DNA of 64,000 nucleotides from Gemmatimonadota bacterium (lineage in GTDB: Bacteria > Gemmatimonadota > Gemmatimonadetes > Gemmatimonadales > Gemmatimonadaceae): the NCBI GenBank assembly GCA_027307165.1, contig DAHUXM010000004.1, positions 124,001 through 188,000 of the forward strand, read 5' to 3'. A program made the position numbers and the translations under genes. The notes below the pieces were generated by a model. That model saw nothing but the letters and a program-made list of their open reading frames with translations. It was not told where the DNA came from and did no database searches. Positions 36,950-44,822 of this stretch are shown here, piece after piece. How positions within the stretch are numbered: the stretch's first letter is position 1; each line of letters begins with the position of its first letter.

Positions 36950-37645
36950 CTACGTCGCTGCTCTCCCGCACGTCACACAGAACTTCCACGAACTATCCAT
37001 CTCCGAACCACATGCCGGACAGCGGCGCGTGCGAAGATTCTCGCCGCAGTGAGGGCAGTAGTTGGTCTCGCGACCTTCCGGCAATGTGCCGCCGCAGAAA
37101 CGACATCCGGTTGGAACGTCGATCGCCGACAGAGACTCAAGCAAACTGGGGACCGGCGCCGTGGGAACCTCGGGCGCGACGGCTGCGGGCGACATCGCGT
37201 CGAAGGCCGCGACAGCGCTCTGACCCGGTGTCATCTCACGATGCGATTCCTCGCGCTCCGATACCGAAGCCGGAGTATTCATTCCGGAACCCGCTGTCGT
37301 CGGCACCGGTGTCAGCGCCGATTCCGCGGCAGCTGTAAGTGTCAGCGTCGCATTCGCGTAATCCTTGAACACACCAGGATCGCCGGTGGGTGACGCGAGC
37401 TCGCGCTGCAGCGATTCCTGCATCGCGGGATCAGCCGTTACATAATTGCGCTCGCCCGAAAGAAGCCGCGCGACCGCCGTCTCGTAATCGTCGTTGGTCT
37501 CGATCGCCAGCTCGCGGCGATTGTGGCGATATGGAACGATCTGCTCGTACAGCTCACGCACACTGAACGGAATCTTGAGGTATTCCGGACGCGTCGCGCG
37601 GATGTTGTGTACCAGTCTGCGATAGAGGCGATCTAGATCGTCCAT
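36950..37645 (-). CDS. Zinc-ribbon protein
   Basis: A 231-residue cytoplasmic protein. Residues 1-75 are helical and basic (LYRRLVHNIRATRPEYLKIPF, about 6-26). The centre is an Ala/Pro/Thr linker, and residues 178-231 hold a double zinc ribbon with cysteine pairs CRFC, CPHC, CPAC and CVTC. It overlaps the 3' end of the RNase H gene by 13 bases, the last gene of a three-gene operon. Such proteins bind zinc and often nucleic acid or partner proteins; specific function is unknown. The ATG at 37645 is chosen because the longer reading is a shadow of the RNase H gene. Confidence 0.75.
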   Translation of the reverse strand: MDDLDRLYRRLVHNIRATRPEYLKIPFSVRELYEQIVPYRHNRRELAIETNDDYETAVARLLSGERNYVTADPAMQESLQRELASPTGDPGVFKDYANATLTLTAAAESALTPVPTTAGSGMNTPASVSEREESHREMTPGQSAVAAFDAMSPAAVAPEVPTAPVPSLLESLSAIDVPTGCRFCGGTLPEGRETNYCPHCGENLRTRRCPACGSEMDSSWKFCVTCGRAAT

Positions 37646-38253
37646 TCTCGGTGCTTCCCCTTGAACGTTTCGTGGTTCGGAAATGGTGCAATCGTTTGCG
37701 TCGTCACGCCAGTCCCTCCGTGCTCGATGAGCCAGGCGTCGAAGCCGGACTCGACCAGTCCGCCGGAAGAGTTCTGCGCCGCCGCGGCTCTCGTGGCGAG
37801 ATGATTGGCGTATTCGTTCTGCGGCTGTCCATTGTGCCCGCGCACCCAGCGCCACTCACAGTGATGCGGGCCGAGCGCGCGGAGCGCTTCCTTCCATAGC
37901 TCCAGGTTCTCGATCGGACCGCTCTTGCGCTTCCATCCCTGCTTCGCCCAGCCATGCACCCAACTCGTCATCCCGTCGACGATGTATCTGGAGTCCGTGG
38001 TGAATACTACAGCGAATCGCTTCCGCTTCGCCGAGATGCCGCGAAAAGCTTCGATTACCGATCGGAGGGCCATGCGGTTATTGGTTGTCGCCGGCTCGCT
38101 GATCCAGTAATCCCATCGCACGATCTGGCCCGTCGCCGGACTCTTCCACTCGATCAACCCGCCAGCACCGCCGGCGTTGTCGCCTTCGCGGCCGTTTCCG
38201 AGACAGGATTCGTCCGCGAAGACCGCGATTATTTCGTCGGGCGTCTCAGGCAT
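37633..38253 (-). CDS. RNase HI-family protein with altered active site
   Basis: A 206-residue RNase H fold. FADESCLGN gives the first catalytic Asp14, and VVFTTDSRYIVDGM gives Asp87, matching D10 and D70 of Escherichia coli RNase HI. The motif TNNRMAL, normally TNNRMEL, has Ala62 where the catalytic Glu48 should be, and RGHNGQPQNEYANHLA has Asn150 where Asp134 should be; the catalytic-loop His140 is present. Residues 165-206 are a C-terminal extension. Family activity is cleavage of RNA in RNA-DNA hybrids, but here it may be weak or lost. It overlaps both neighbours. Another reading is a Gemmatimonadota subfamily with compensating residues. Confidence 0.85.
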   Translation of the reverse strand: MPETPDEIIAVFADESCLGNGREGDNAGGAGGLIEWKSPATGQIVRWDYWISEPATTNNRMALRSVIEAFRGISAKRKRFAVVFTTDSRYIVDGMTSWVHGWAKQGWKRKSGPIENLELWKEALRALGPHHCEWRWVRGHNGQPQNEYANHLATRAAAAQNSSGGLVESGFDAWLIEHGGTGVTTQTIAPFPNHETFKGKHREWTI

Positions 38254-38464
38254 CGACAATCTCGAAGCCTTCCAGGTCGTCGAGATAGATCGTCATGCGG
38301 TCTCCTGTTGCCGGCTGAATCGTCTCGATGGCCTCACGCCCCGCGCGAAGGCCGAGCGACTCCGGCCGGACAACGAATTCCGATCCGCGGCGGTAAACGA
38401 CGATCCGAAGGCCATCGGCTATGGCGCGCTCCAGCAAGTTGTACTGCCTGGTCGAGAGTTGCAT
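38246..38464 (-). CDS. Small protein of unknown function, first gene of RNase H operon
   Basis: A 72-residue product (MQLSTRQYNLLERAIADGLR start). Its pattern, a helix then beta strands with VVYRRGSEFVV and DRMTIYLDDLEGFEIVD, resembles small SH3-like or WYL-type nucleic acid-associated folds, but I do not recognise a family. Its last bases overlap the RNase H start (ATGCCTGA). A TAGTAT box ends six bases before its ATG and no Shine-Dalgarno is present, so it may be leaderless. Length, compact fold and tight overlaps suggest a real gene. Confidence 0.6.
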   Translation of the reverse strand: MQLSTRQYNLLERAIADGLRIVVYRRGSEFVVRPESLGLRAGREAIETIQPATGDRMTIYLDDLEGFEIVDA

Positions 38465-38521
38465 CTAACGATACTAATCGGACGCTGTCGTTCCGTGTCG
38501 CACGATGCGCGACGAATCCAC

Positions 38522-39670
38522 TCAGCGGCTGCTGTTACACCACGAATCGACGAAACGAGTCAGGACGCGAGTCGCCGCGTCCAGCTCGGCGAGTGGCAGG
38601 TATTCGGTCGCCGAATGGGCGAGCGCGATGTCACCCGGCCCGAAGCAGATCGCCGGAATTCCCGCTTCGTTGAGCAGTGCCGCGTCGGTCCAGGCGCTCA
38701 AGCCCTCGACGCGCAGCGGCAGCCGCTCCTGCCTCAGCGCGTCGAGCATCTCGGTCATTACCGGAGCATCCCGTGATACGTCACTCGCGAGTTGCGAGGT
38801 GGTGATGGTGATGTCCACGTCCAGGTCCGGATGCGTATTCCGCACCATCGCCGTCACCGATACCAGCTCGTCCAGAAATGTGCGCTCTGTCTCGCCCGGC
38901 AGTGTGCGTCGCTCGATCTCGACGGTGCACAGCTCCGGATAGGTGGAGATGCCGCTTCCACCTGATATGAGCGACGCGTGCAGCGAGCCGCGGCCGAGCA
39001 GCGGATGGGTGTGCCGCGACATGCTCCGGCTCTGCATCCGGTCCAGCTCGGCGATGATCAGCGCAGCGTGCGTGATCGCATCGACACCGAGGTCGTAGCG
39101 GCTACCGTGAGCTGCGCGGCCGCGCACGTCGAGTCGTGCCCACACGAAGCCACGATGTGCGGGGCAGAGCGAGAGTCGCGTAGGCTCCGTAATCACCGCG
39201 GCATCAGCCCGCACCCCGGCTGCAATGAGCGCACGTGTGCCGAGGCTTTCATACTCCTCGTCGATCACGGCTGCGATCACGACTTCGCCGTCGATCCCCC
39301 GCTGGACCGCGTCACGGGCCGCGATGCACATCGCAGCGATGCCGCCCTTCATGTCTGCTGAACCGCGGCCGTACATGTTCCCCTCGCTGATGTCCGGCCT
39401 GAATGGGGGGTGGCTCATCCGCTCGACTCCGACCACGTCGAGGTGGCCGTTCAGCATCAGGGAGCGGGCATTCGGGAGCGATCTGCCGGCCCGCGCGACG
39501 AGATTGGATCGGCCGGGCACGACTTCGTGCAGCTCGACCTTGAAACCCCATCCTTCGAGAATTCCGGCCAGAAACAAAGCGACCTGATGCTCACCAGGAG
39601 CATCAGGCGCCAACGACGGATTACGGGAATCGAACTCGATCAGCGCGGCGGCCAACTCGGCCGGCTTCAT
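38522..39670 (-). CDS. M20 family metallopeptidase (ArgE/DapE-like deacylase)
   Basis: A 382-residue di-zinc hydrolase. Zinc ligands are visible in LMLNGHLDVVG (His, near 75-77), GSADMKGGIAAM (Asp near 104), DEEYESLGTRAL (Glu-Glu near 135-136) and ITEPTRLSL (Glu). The lid domain (RGRAAHGSRYDLGVDAI) follows. The family includes acetylornithine deacetylase and succinyl-diaminopimelate desuccinylase; the substrate here is not decided by sequence. It starts with an ATG overlapping the stop of the phasin-like gene (ATGA). Confidence 0.87.
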   Translation of the reverse strand: MKPAELAAALIEFDSRNPSLAPDAPGEHQVALFLAGILEGWGFKVELHEVVPGRSNLVARAGRSLPNARSLMLNGHLDVVGVERMSHPPFRPDISEGNMYGRGSADMKGGIAAMCIAARDAVQRGIDGEVVIAAVIDEEYESLGTRALIAAGVRADAAVITEPTRLSLCPAHRGFVWARLDVRGRAAHGSRYDLGVDAITHAALIIAELDRMQSRSMSRHTHPLLGRGSLHASLISGGSGISTYPELCTVEIERRTLPGETERTFLDELVSVTAMVRNTHPDLDVDITITTSQLASDVSRDAPVMTEMLDALRQERLPLRVEGLSAWTDAALLNEAGIPAICFGPGDIALAHSATEYLPLAELDAATRVLTRFVDSWCNSSR

Positions 39671-40356
39671 TTACGCTTTGGAGTCGCCTTCTTGTGTGCG
39701 GGCTTCGCAGCTTTCTTCGCGACCACGTTATCGGACTTGTGAGCAGTGCGGGCCGCTGACTTCTTGGCTGCCGGCTTGGCGGCGGTCTTCGCGGCCGGCT
39801 TGGGAGCGGGCGCTTTTGCCTTCGCAGGAGCCGGGGCCGGAGCAGCGGGCTTCGCGGCGGCTTTGGGTTCCGGCTTGTGGGCCGGAGCTGGTGCAGCTGC
39901 AGGCGCTGCCGCCTGTGCCGGTGGAGTGGGCGCTGGGGCTGCTGGAGCGGCCACGGGGGCCGCAACCACCTTGTGGGTTGGCTCCGGCTCTGGTGCGCGC
40001 GGTGGAGGAGCCGGGCGACCCACCTGAGCCTCTTCGGCCTGGCGGATGAGCTTGTCGGCTTCTTCCTGGGTCATCTGGCCGCGACGGACCATGTACTGGA
40101 CGAGGTCGCGCGCACTCTCCAGAACGAAACCGGTGAGGCCCGCAGCCGCGTTTACAACATCTTTCATCGCGGCGGCCATCTTGCTGCCCGCCTCGAGACT
40201 AATTTCATGAGCCTTGGCGGTCATCTCCGCTACCGTATCCTTCACGTCTGCGCCGCGGTGACCCGGGCTACGCTTGGGAGGGGGAGGAACCGTTGGAGCC
40301 GCCGGGGTCGCCAGTTCTTCCGGCGTGACCTCAGGCGTCACTGACTTATCTGCCAT
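39667..40356 (-). CDS. Phasin-like protein with lysine/alanine/proline histone-H1-like tail
   Basis: A 229-residue protein. The N-terminal part (about 35-110) is amphipathic and helical, with AGLTGFVLESARDLVQYM and RRGQMTQEEADKLIRQA, the pattern of phasin-family or coiled-coil accessory proteins (PhaF-like). The remaining 115 residues are an Ala/Pro/Lys repeat resembling histone H1 or PhaF C-termini, so the protein likely binds DNA or granule surfaces. Low complexity makes this assignment weak. It is the first gene of an operon with the M20 peptidase and has its own -10/-35 promoter at 40396-40423. Confidence 0.65.
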   Translation of the reverse strand: MADKSVTPEVTPEELATPAAPTVPPPPKRSPGHRGADVKDTVAEMTAKAHEISLEAGSKMAAAMKDVVNAAAGLTGFVLESARDLVQYMVRRGQMTQEEADKLIRQAEEAQVGRPAPPPRAPEPEPTHKVVAAPVAAPAAPAPTPPAQAAAPAAAPAPAHKPEPKAAAKPAAPAPAPAKAKAPAPKPAAKTAAKPAAKKSAARTAHKSDNVVAKKAAKPAHKKATPKRK

Positions 40357-40395
40357 GGGCGGCTAATTGAATGAAGATGGGTGTAAACCGCGCTA

Positions 40396-40423
40396 AGTAT
40401 ATGATTTTTCAACACTTTCGCAA
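40396..40423 (-). promoter_or_regulatory. Candidate housekeeping promoter for the phasin-like gene
   Basis: On the minus strand, TTGCGA (40423-40418), 16 bases, then TATACT (40401-40396) lies about 40 bases before the ATG at 40356. The opposite direction of the 166-base gap, toward the ECF gene at 40523, shows no clear promoter of the same quality. Confidence 0.4.
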
Positions 40424-40522
40424 CCCATTGACGCTTCGGGGTGGCGTAGTATCGCCTATTAGTGGATATTATGGCCGGAATAGGCGTATTTCATGCCAAT
40501 CAGGTAACCGTAGGTAACATCC

Positions 40523-41083
40523 GTGACCTCTGCGACCGGACAGGTCGACCAGGCTGACCTCGACCAGGAGGTCATCAAGCGCGTACTGAATGGGTCACGC
40601 GACTCGTTCGAGCTTCTGATTGTCCGATACAGCGATCCACTGTACCGGCACGCGCTCGGCATGACCGGTAGTCCGGATGTAGCAGAGGACATTCTGCAGC
40701 AGTCGTTCATCAAAGCATACGCACATCTCGGCGAAGTGCGTGGCAGGTTCGATGCGTGGGTGTTCCGCATCGTAGCCAATGCGTGCAAGGATTGGCTCAA
40801 GAACATTCGCCGCTCCCACGTCAGTTACGAAGAGGACGATCAACCGTCCTCATATTCGACGCCCGAAGAGGAGCTGGATCGCAACGAATTGCGGACGGAT
40901 CTCGAAGTGGCGCTCGCTGCTCTTGCGCCTGCCCTTCGTGAAGCTTTTGTAATGAAGCACGTGGAAGGACGGTCGTATGAGGAAATGGCGGAACTGCTGC
41001 GCACAACGGTTGGAGCCCTCAAGATGCGTGTTCACAGGGCGCGCGAGGCACTCCAGCACCTGCTTGAGGGGAAATACGCGTGA
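40523..41083 (+). CDS. ECF-family RNA polymerase sigma factor
   Basis: A 186-residue sigma factor starting with GTG. Region 2 (about 25-90) has FELLIVRYSDPLYRHALGM, DVAEDILQQSFIKAY and RFDAWVFRIVANACKDWL. Region 4 (about 130-178) has LREAFVMKHVEGRSYEEMAE and ALKMRVHRAREAL, the helix-turn-helix that binds the -35. The promoter specificity is unknown. The stop overlaps the start of the anti-sigma-like gene (GTGA), and the pair form an operon, the usual layout of a membrane-signal ECF switch. Confidence 0.93.
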   Translation: MTSATGQVDQADLDQEVIKRVLNGSRDSFELLIVRYSDPLYRHALGMTGSPDVAEDILQQSFIKAYAHLGEVRGRFDAWVFRIVANACKDWLKNIRRSHVSYEEDDQPSSYSTPEEELDRNELRTDLEVALAALAPALREAFVMKHVEGRSYEEMAELLRTTVGALKMRVHRAREALQHLLEGKYA

Positions 41084-41529
41084 CGTACGATGACCTGCAC
41101 ACTCCAGACGAGCAGTCTGACCCGGAACTGGGCTATCAACCGCCCAGGTCGAGGCCGAACGACAACAATGGTGCGCTTACGCACCACACGCCGGATCGCG
41201 AAGTTCCGATCCCGAACAGCGGCGGGACTGCGTTGTTGCATCAATGGCTCGACGGCGATGTGAGCATCTCAATGGTCCGTGCAACGCCGGGCGGCAACGA
41301 CGCTGTGGACCTGTGGACGAAGATCCACGACGAGGCGGAAACGCTGCGTAGCCGCACCACGCCACTGTACGTCCATAAACGAATCATGGACTCCCTGCCG
41401 GACGATACCTATCGCGGTCATCGTCCGTGGTACAAGCGTTCGATAAGTATGAATCCGGCAGTGATGTTCGTCGCGGCTGCTGTACTTCTCACTCTCGGGG
41501 CGATCATCGCCCATGCGGTGCTCAAATAG
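41080..41529 (+). CDS. Putative membrane anti-sigma factor
   Basis: A 149-residue protein. The first 120 residues are acidic, polar and cytoplasmic, and the last 24 residues form one membrane helix (AVMFVAAAVLLTLGAIIAHAVL), giving a type II topology with almost no periplasmic domain. There is no HxxxCxxC zinc anti-sigma motif. The coupled GTG start directly after the ECF gene supports an anti-sigma role. The very short outer part suggests that the signal is sensed in the membrane or cytoplasm. It could also be an unrelated small membrane protein. Confidence 0.65.
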   Translation: MTYDDLHTPDEQSDPELGYQPPRSRPNDNNGALTHHTPDREVPIPNSGGTALLHQWLDGDVSISMVRATPGGNDAVDLWTKIHDEAETLRSRTTPLYVHKRIMDSLPDDTYRGHRPWYKRSISMNPAVMFVAAAVLLTLGAIIAHAVLK

Positions 41530-41604
41530 CCTTTGGGCCCGTCGTTTGCCGGCTGGAGGAAATAGCGCGGTTTAGGCGCATGACCCACTCCTCTGGAGGC
41601 TGAC

Positions 41605-42141
41605 ATGAAGTACAGTTTGCTTGGCGCCTGTGCAGTCGCCGTATGTTGCACCGCTCCGGCGTTTGCGCAGGGTCTCACACGCGTGGAGACGATCGCATTG
41701 CAGCAACAGCTGCGGGACGACGGCTGCGGTGTGACACACGTTACTGGAAGGATGGACCCCACCACGCGCGCGGCGGTCCACAAATGCGCGAGCAAGTACT
41801 CTGGCGCTACCGACGCCAAGTCGATGCTCGCCGCGATGGACATCGGGTTCGGGAATGGAATCCCGGTTCCCACCCTCAGCATGGCTCGTGCGGGCGCCGG
41901 CGGCGGCAGCATGAGTGCCGGCGGAATCAGTGGTTCGAGCACGACCAGGGTGAGGACTGCCGGCAAGGTCGACATGAAGAAGGGCAAGCGGATGATGCCT
42001 GCGAAGCCACCGCTTGACACCTCCGCGAAGCGCGATACGATATCAACAATGCCGATGATGCCGCGTCACGATACGATGCCGAAGAAGGACACCATGCCCA
42101 AGCGAGACACGATGCCGAATTCCAATTCCCCACGCATCTGA
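41605..42141 (+). CDS. Secreted peptidoglycan-binding-like protein with DTMP repeats
   Basis: A 178-residue exported protein. The signal peptide ends APAFAQ (about residue 22). Residues 25-65 resemble a short peptidoglycan-binding 1 domain (IALQQQLRDDGCGVTHVTGRMDPTTRAA), including a Cys pair that could form a disulfide. The C-terminus is repetitive: DTMPKK, DTMPKR, DTMPNS, basic with methionine and proline. A GGAGG sits before the ATG. Function is unknown. A hairpin with T-run lies just after the stop, inside the start of the next gene. Confidence 0.7.
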   Translation: MKYSLLGACAVAVCCTAPAFAQGLTRVETIALQQQLRDDGCGVTHVTGRMDPTTRAAVHKCASKYSGATDAKSMLAAMDIGFGNGIPVPTLSMARAGAGGGSMSAGGISGSSTTRVRTAGKVDMKKGKRMMPAKPPLDTSAKRDTISTMPMMPRHDTMPKKDTMPKRDTMPNSNSPRI

Positions 42142-43715
42142 AATCACTAACTGTACTGGGGGCCGCGGTGATTGCCGCGGCCCTCGTTTTTCTCTCGACC
42201 AGCTCGCCGGGTCCCGGCCTGGACCCGGACTCGATGGCGTACATGGGTGCGGCGACGTCTCTGGTGCGTAGTGGCCGCATGCGCGTTCCGACAGCGGAGT
42301 GGGACCGGACCGATTCCACATCTGCGCTTTCCCTGTGGCCACCCGGCTTCCCAGCGGCGATAGCGGTGCCGGTATTCCTGGGCGCGTCGCCGGTGCAGTC
42401 AGCACGCTGGATCAATGTCGCAGCCGCCGCCGTAACTGCAGCAACGATAGTGCTGCTCATCTCAGGTCCGCTCGGTATTTTCGCCGGCGTGGCAGGAGCT
42501 GTCGTGATCTTCGCGACGCAGGCAGTGTTCGATACGTACCTCTCCGTGTTGAGCGAGCCGCTGTTCATCGCGTTGATGCTGTTGCTGTTGTTCGTGATGG
42601 TCTACGCGCGCGACCGTCTCATTCTTCTGAGCGTGATCGCGACTGCAACCGTAATGGTGCGATACGCCGGAGCATCCGCACCCGCGGCCGCAGTGATCTG
42701 GACACTCTTCGACTCGCAACGCGATTTTCGCGCACGCGTGCGCCGCGCAACCACCGTCGCGTTCCTCCCGTTCATCGCACTCACGCTATGGTTCGCGCGT
42801 ACCGCCATGGTCCCGGATCGCCACGCGACGCCCAAGTTGCGCGTGTATGGCGGCTGGAGCGACACCATCGTTCAGGCCCGCGACACACTCGCGGAATGGC
42901 TTGCCCCGCTGCTCTCTGACGGAACGCTGCAACGGGCGCTCGCGCTGGTTCTGACGGTCGCCCTGGCTGCGTTCGTCATCATGGCGGCGAGCGACACTTC
43001 CGGCAACCGTCTCAGGCAGCTTCGTGTCGGCGGAGTTTCCGCCCTACTCGGCGCCACCTCATTGCTCGGCGCGTGCTACGTCGCGGTCATCGTCGCGTCT
43101 CGCGCGTTCGTCGGCGGCACGATCCCGTTCGACTGGCGCATTCTGGCGCCGTTGATCGTGCTTGTCGAGATAGAGGTCGTCGCCGCGATCGGATACTGGT
43201 GGCGTGCATATCACTTGCCGGTACGCGTCGCAATTGCAGCGGTCGCGCTCGTCTGGCTTGGTGCGACTGCAACAGCGACGGTGAATGACGCGGTGTACGC
43301 GACGACGGAAGGAAGCGACTTCGCCAACACGAGCTGGCGCGATTCACCGCTCACCGCCTGGGTTCGCGCCAATGCAGCCGGCCGGCCGCTCTATTCCAAC
43401 TGGCCGCCGGCGTTGTATTTCCATGCGAACCGGATTGCGCGCGAGCTTCCCGACAGCGCAGATCCGGGCGACATGTCAGGTTTCGCAGAGCGGATACGCG
43501 CCGATCACGGTTACGTCGTCGCATTCAATGAGCGCAGCCCGGACTTCGTCGCACCGGAGACGCTCGCACGCGACATCGGACTTCATCAGGTAGTACGGAC
43601 GTCGGATGGCGCAGTCTGGGCTGCCGATACGACCGCGCGGCCCGATTCCACTGCTGCGCCCGCTGCTACTTCTCCTGCGACCGATCGTCCGGGAGCAGCG
43701 CGACTCCAACATTGA
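42138..43715 (+). CDS. Polytopic membrane protein, glycosyltransferase-like (GT-C)
   Basis: A 525-residue protein if read from a CTG at 42138 that overlaps the preceding stop (CTGA). From there the N-terminus is a proper lysine-led membrane helix (KSLTVLGAAVIAAALVFL). A shorter reading from GTG 42168 would begin mid-helix. The outer loop has GLDPDSMAYMGAA, then about ten more helices to about residue 395. A C-terminal periplasmic domain of about 110 residues follows. The architecture matches GT-C-like membrane proteins of Gemmatimonadota. Donor and acceptor are unknown. The last 50 bases overlap the 3' end of the minus-strand gene at 43666. Confidence 0.7.
   Translation: MKSLTVLGAAVIAAALVFLSTSSPGPGLDPDSMAYMGAATSLVRSGRMRVPTAEWDRTDSTSALSLWPPGFPAAIAVPVFLGASPVQSARWINVAAAAVTAATIVLLISGPLGIFAGVAGAVVIFATQAVFDTYLSVLSEPLFIALMLLLLFVMVYARDRLILLSVIATATVMVRYAGASAPAAAVIWTLFDSQRDFRARVRRATTVAFLPFIALTLWFARTAMVPDRHATPKLRVYGGWSDTIVQARDTLAEWLAPLLSDGTLQRALALVLTVALAAFVIMAASDTSGNRLRQLRVGGVSALLGATSLLGACYVAVIVASRAFVGGTIPFDWRILAPLIVLVEIEVVAAIGYWWRAYHLPVRVAIAAVALVWLGATATATVNDAVYATTEGSDFANTSWRDSPLTAWVRANAAGRPLYSNWPPALYFHANRIARELPDSADPGDMSGFAERIRADHGYVVAFNERSPDFVAPETLARDIGLHQVVRTSDGAVWAADTTARPDSTAAPAATSPATDRPGAARLQH
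42158..42191 (+). terminator. Terminator-like hairpin inside the 5' coding region
   Basis: An 11-bp stem (42158-42168 with 42175-42185, one G-T pair) with a 6-base loop and a following GTTTTT run. It would end transcripts of the gene at 41605, but also lies in codons 7-17 of the downstream gene if that starts at 42138. It may act as an attenuator. Confidence 0.6.
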
Positions 43716-44376
43716 TCGCGCCGTTAGATGAAGGACGCAGGAAGAAGTTTGCGTAGTGTCCGTCGTGCGCGATGCGGATCGTCTGAATGGTCGCGATGCC
43801 TGCGTACATGAGCGATGCGGTGGTCCGGCTCAGCGATGACGTGCTCGCCATGTAGGTGATGTCACTGTTCGGCGCGTTGCGTCCGAAGGTCGCGTAGAAG
43901 TAGGCCGTGGCAATTCCGCCGGCGAGAATACCGCGCTCGAACGCGCCACCGCGCTGGTGCGGAATGTCCAGGATCGCCTCATCCATTATCGCCTGCACGT
44001 CTAGGCCAGCACTGGAGAACAGGAATTGCTTGCGCGGGTCCCGGGTGGCGTCGATTCCCGAATAGACCGTCGGTTTGCCATCCAGGAAGCCGAAGGTGGG
44101 GTGTGCGCCGAGGGCGTAGGACATTCCGACGTGGCCCGCCTCGTGCGCAAGGATGCTGGCTGCAAAGCCCGTGGCGAGATTGCGCCAATAGTGTCTCGAT
44201 GTAGTATGATTCGTCGAATCTGGCGCTAACGGCGGTGACTGGCAGGCGAGGGTGCAGTGCGGCGCGAGCGTGAAGATCGATTCGCGCATCGTCTGCGCTG
44301 AAACCGGAGCGGCGGATACGAGTACCAGCACGACTGAAACGAAGATCCCACTCAAACGTTTGGGGGCAAGGATCAT
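43666..44376 (-). CDS. Exported HEAGH-motif protein, putative membrane-associated peptidase
   Basis: A 236-residue protein. The signal peptide (about 1-28, ending APVSAQ) is followed by a Cys pair (PHCTLAC). Residues 64-83 hold ILAHEAGHVGMSYALG: the HExGH sequence resembles a zinc-binding HEXXH, in a hydrophobic helix, with a second membrane-like segment (GILAGGIATAYFYATF). A third ligand is not obvious. Function may be a site-2-like or housekeeping metalloprotease, but this is uncertain. Its ATG shares a CATG with the plus-strand ATG of the pterin dehydratase. The 3' end overlaps the gene at 42138 tail-to-tail by 50 bases. Confidence 0.65.
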   Translation of the reverse strand: MILAPKRLSGIFVSVVLVLVSAAPVSAQTMRESIFTLAPHCTLACQSPPLAPDSTNHTTSRHYWRNLATGFAASILAHEAGHVGMSYALGAHPTFGFLDGKPTVYSGIDATRDPRKQFLFSSAGLDVQAIMDEAILDIPHQRGGAFERGILAGGIATAYFYATFGRNAPNSDITYMASTSSLSRTTASLMYAGIATIQTIRIAHDGHYANFFLRPSSNGAINVGVALLPDDRSQEK

Positions 44377-44677
44377 GAAAAATATGGAGCGTCCTGAGCG
44401 GTTGTCGGACATCGCGGTTCAGCGGGGGCTTGGGTCGCTCCCAGGCTGGGCCCGGAAGGGTGATGTGCTTTCCAAAACGTTTCAGTTCGAGACCTTTCCG
44501 GATGCGATTGCCTTCGTGACGCGCGTCGCGGAAGCGGCAGAAGCGGCGCAGCACCATCCCGACATCGACATTCGTTACACCAGGATCACCTGCCTGCTGA
44601 CGACCCACGACGCAGGTGGCATCACGCAGAAGGATCTCAATATGGCCAACGAGATAGAGTTCGCGGCAACTCGGTAA
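44375..44677 (+). CDS. phhB: Pterin-4a-carbinolamine dehydratase
   Basis: A 100-residue PCD/DCoH-family enzyme that dehydrates 4a-hydroxytetrahydropterin, recycling the cofactor of aromatic amino acid hydroxylases, and may have a role in folate or molybdopterin pathways. The core motif EAAQHHPDIDIRYTRI (residues 57-72) with THDAGG and TQKD matches the family pattern of two adjacent histidines, an aromatic residue, another His and an Asp. The ATG at 44375 has AAGGA five bases upstream. A further in-frame ATG lies at 44384. No phenylalanine hydroxylase gene is nearby. Confidence 0.88.
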   Translation: MKNMERPERLSDIAVQRGLGSLPGWARKGDVLSKTFQFETFPDAIAFVTRVAEAAEAAQHHPDIDIRYTRITCLLTTHDAGGITQKDLNMANEIEFAATR

Positions 44678-44682
44678 AGATC

Positions 44683-44784
44683 GTCATTCCCGCGAAAGCG
44701 GGAATCCAGGTTATCGATCCTCAAGTGCGACGAGAGCAGAGAGCCGGTCGGCAGCAGGTGGATTCCCGCTTTCGCGGGAATGAC
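44683..44784 (+). repeat. 102-bp palindromic-ended repeat, copy 1
   Basis: Perfect 25-bp inverted termini (44683-44707 with 44760-44784), starting GTCATTCCCGCGAAAGCGGG, enclose a 52-base centre. A decayed right-end piece (GGCGGGAATGAC) follows at 44791-44802. It lies in the tail-to-tail gap between phhB and the Bax-inhibitor gene. Copies 2 and 3 are at 58167 and 63718. Confidence 0.93.
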
Positions 44785-44822
44785 GATAGGGGCGGGAATG
44801 ACGATAGGGAAGGTTACCCGTG

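Noticed and set aside
38246-38464. Toxin-antitoxin pair with the RNase H gene
   Set aside because: The overlap and small first gene fit, but the second product is an RNase H fold with housekeeping-type features and no toxin family match.
40428-40462. Promoter TTGACG for the ECF gene
   Set aside because: The nearest -10-like boxes (TAGTAT, TATTAG) are at 13- and 23-base spacing, which is not credible for a housekeeping promoter.
44683-44784. CRISPR array or transposon end
   Set aside because: The 102-bp unit occurs singly and dispersed, with inverted ends and no spacers, and no transposase gene is nearby.
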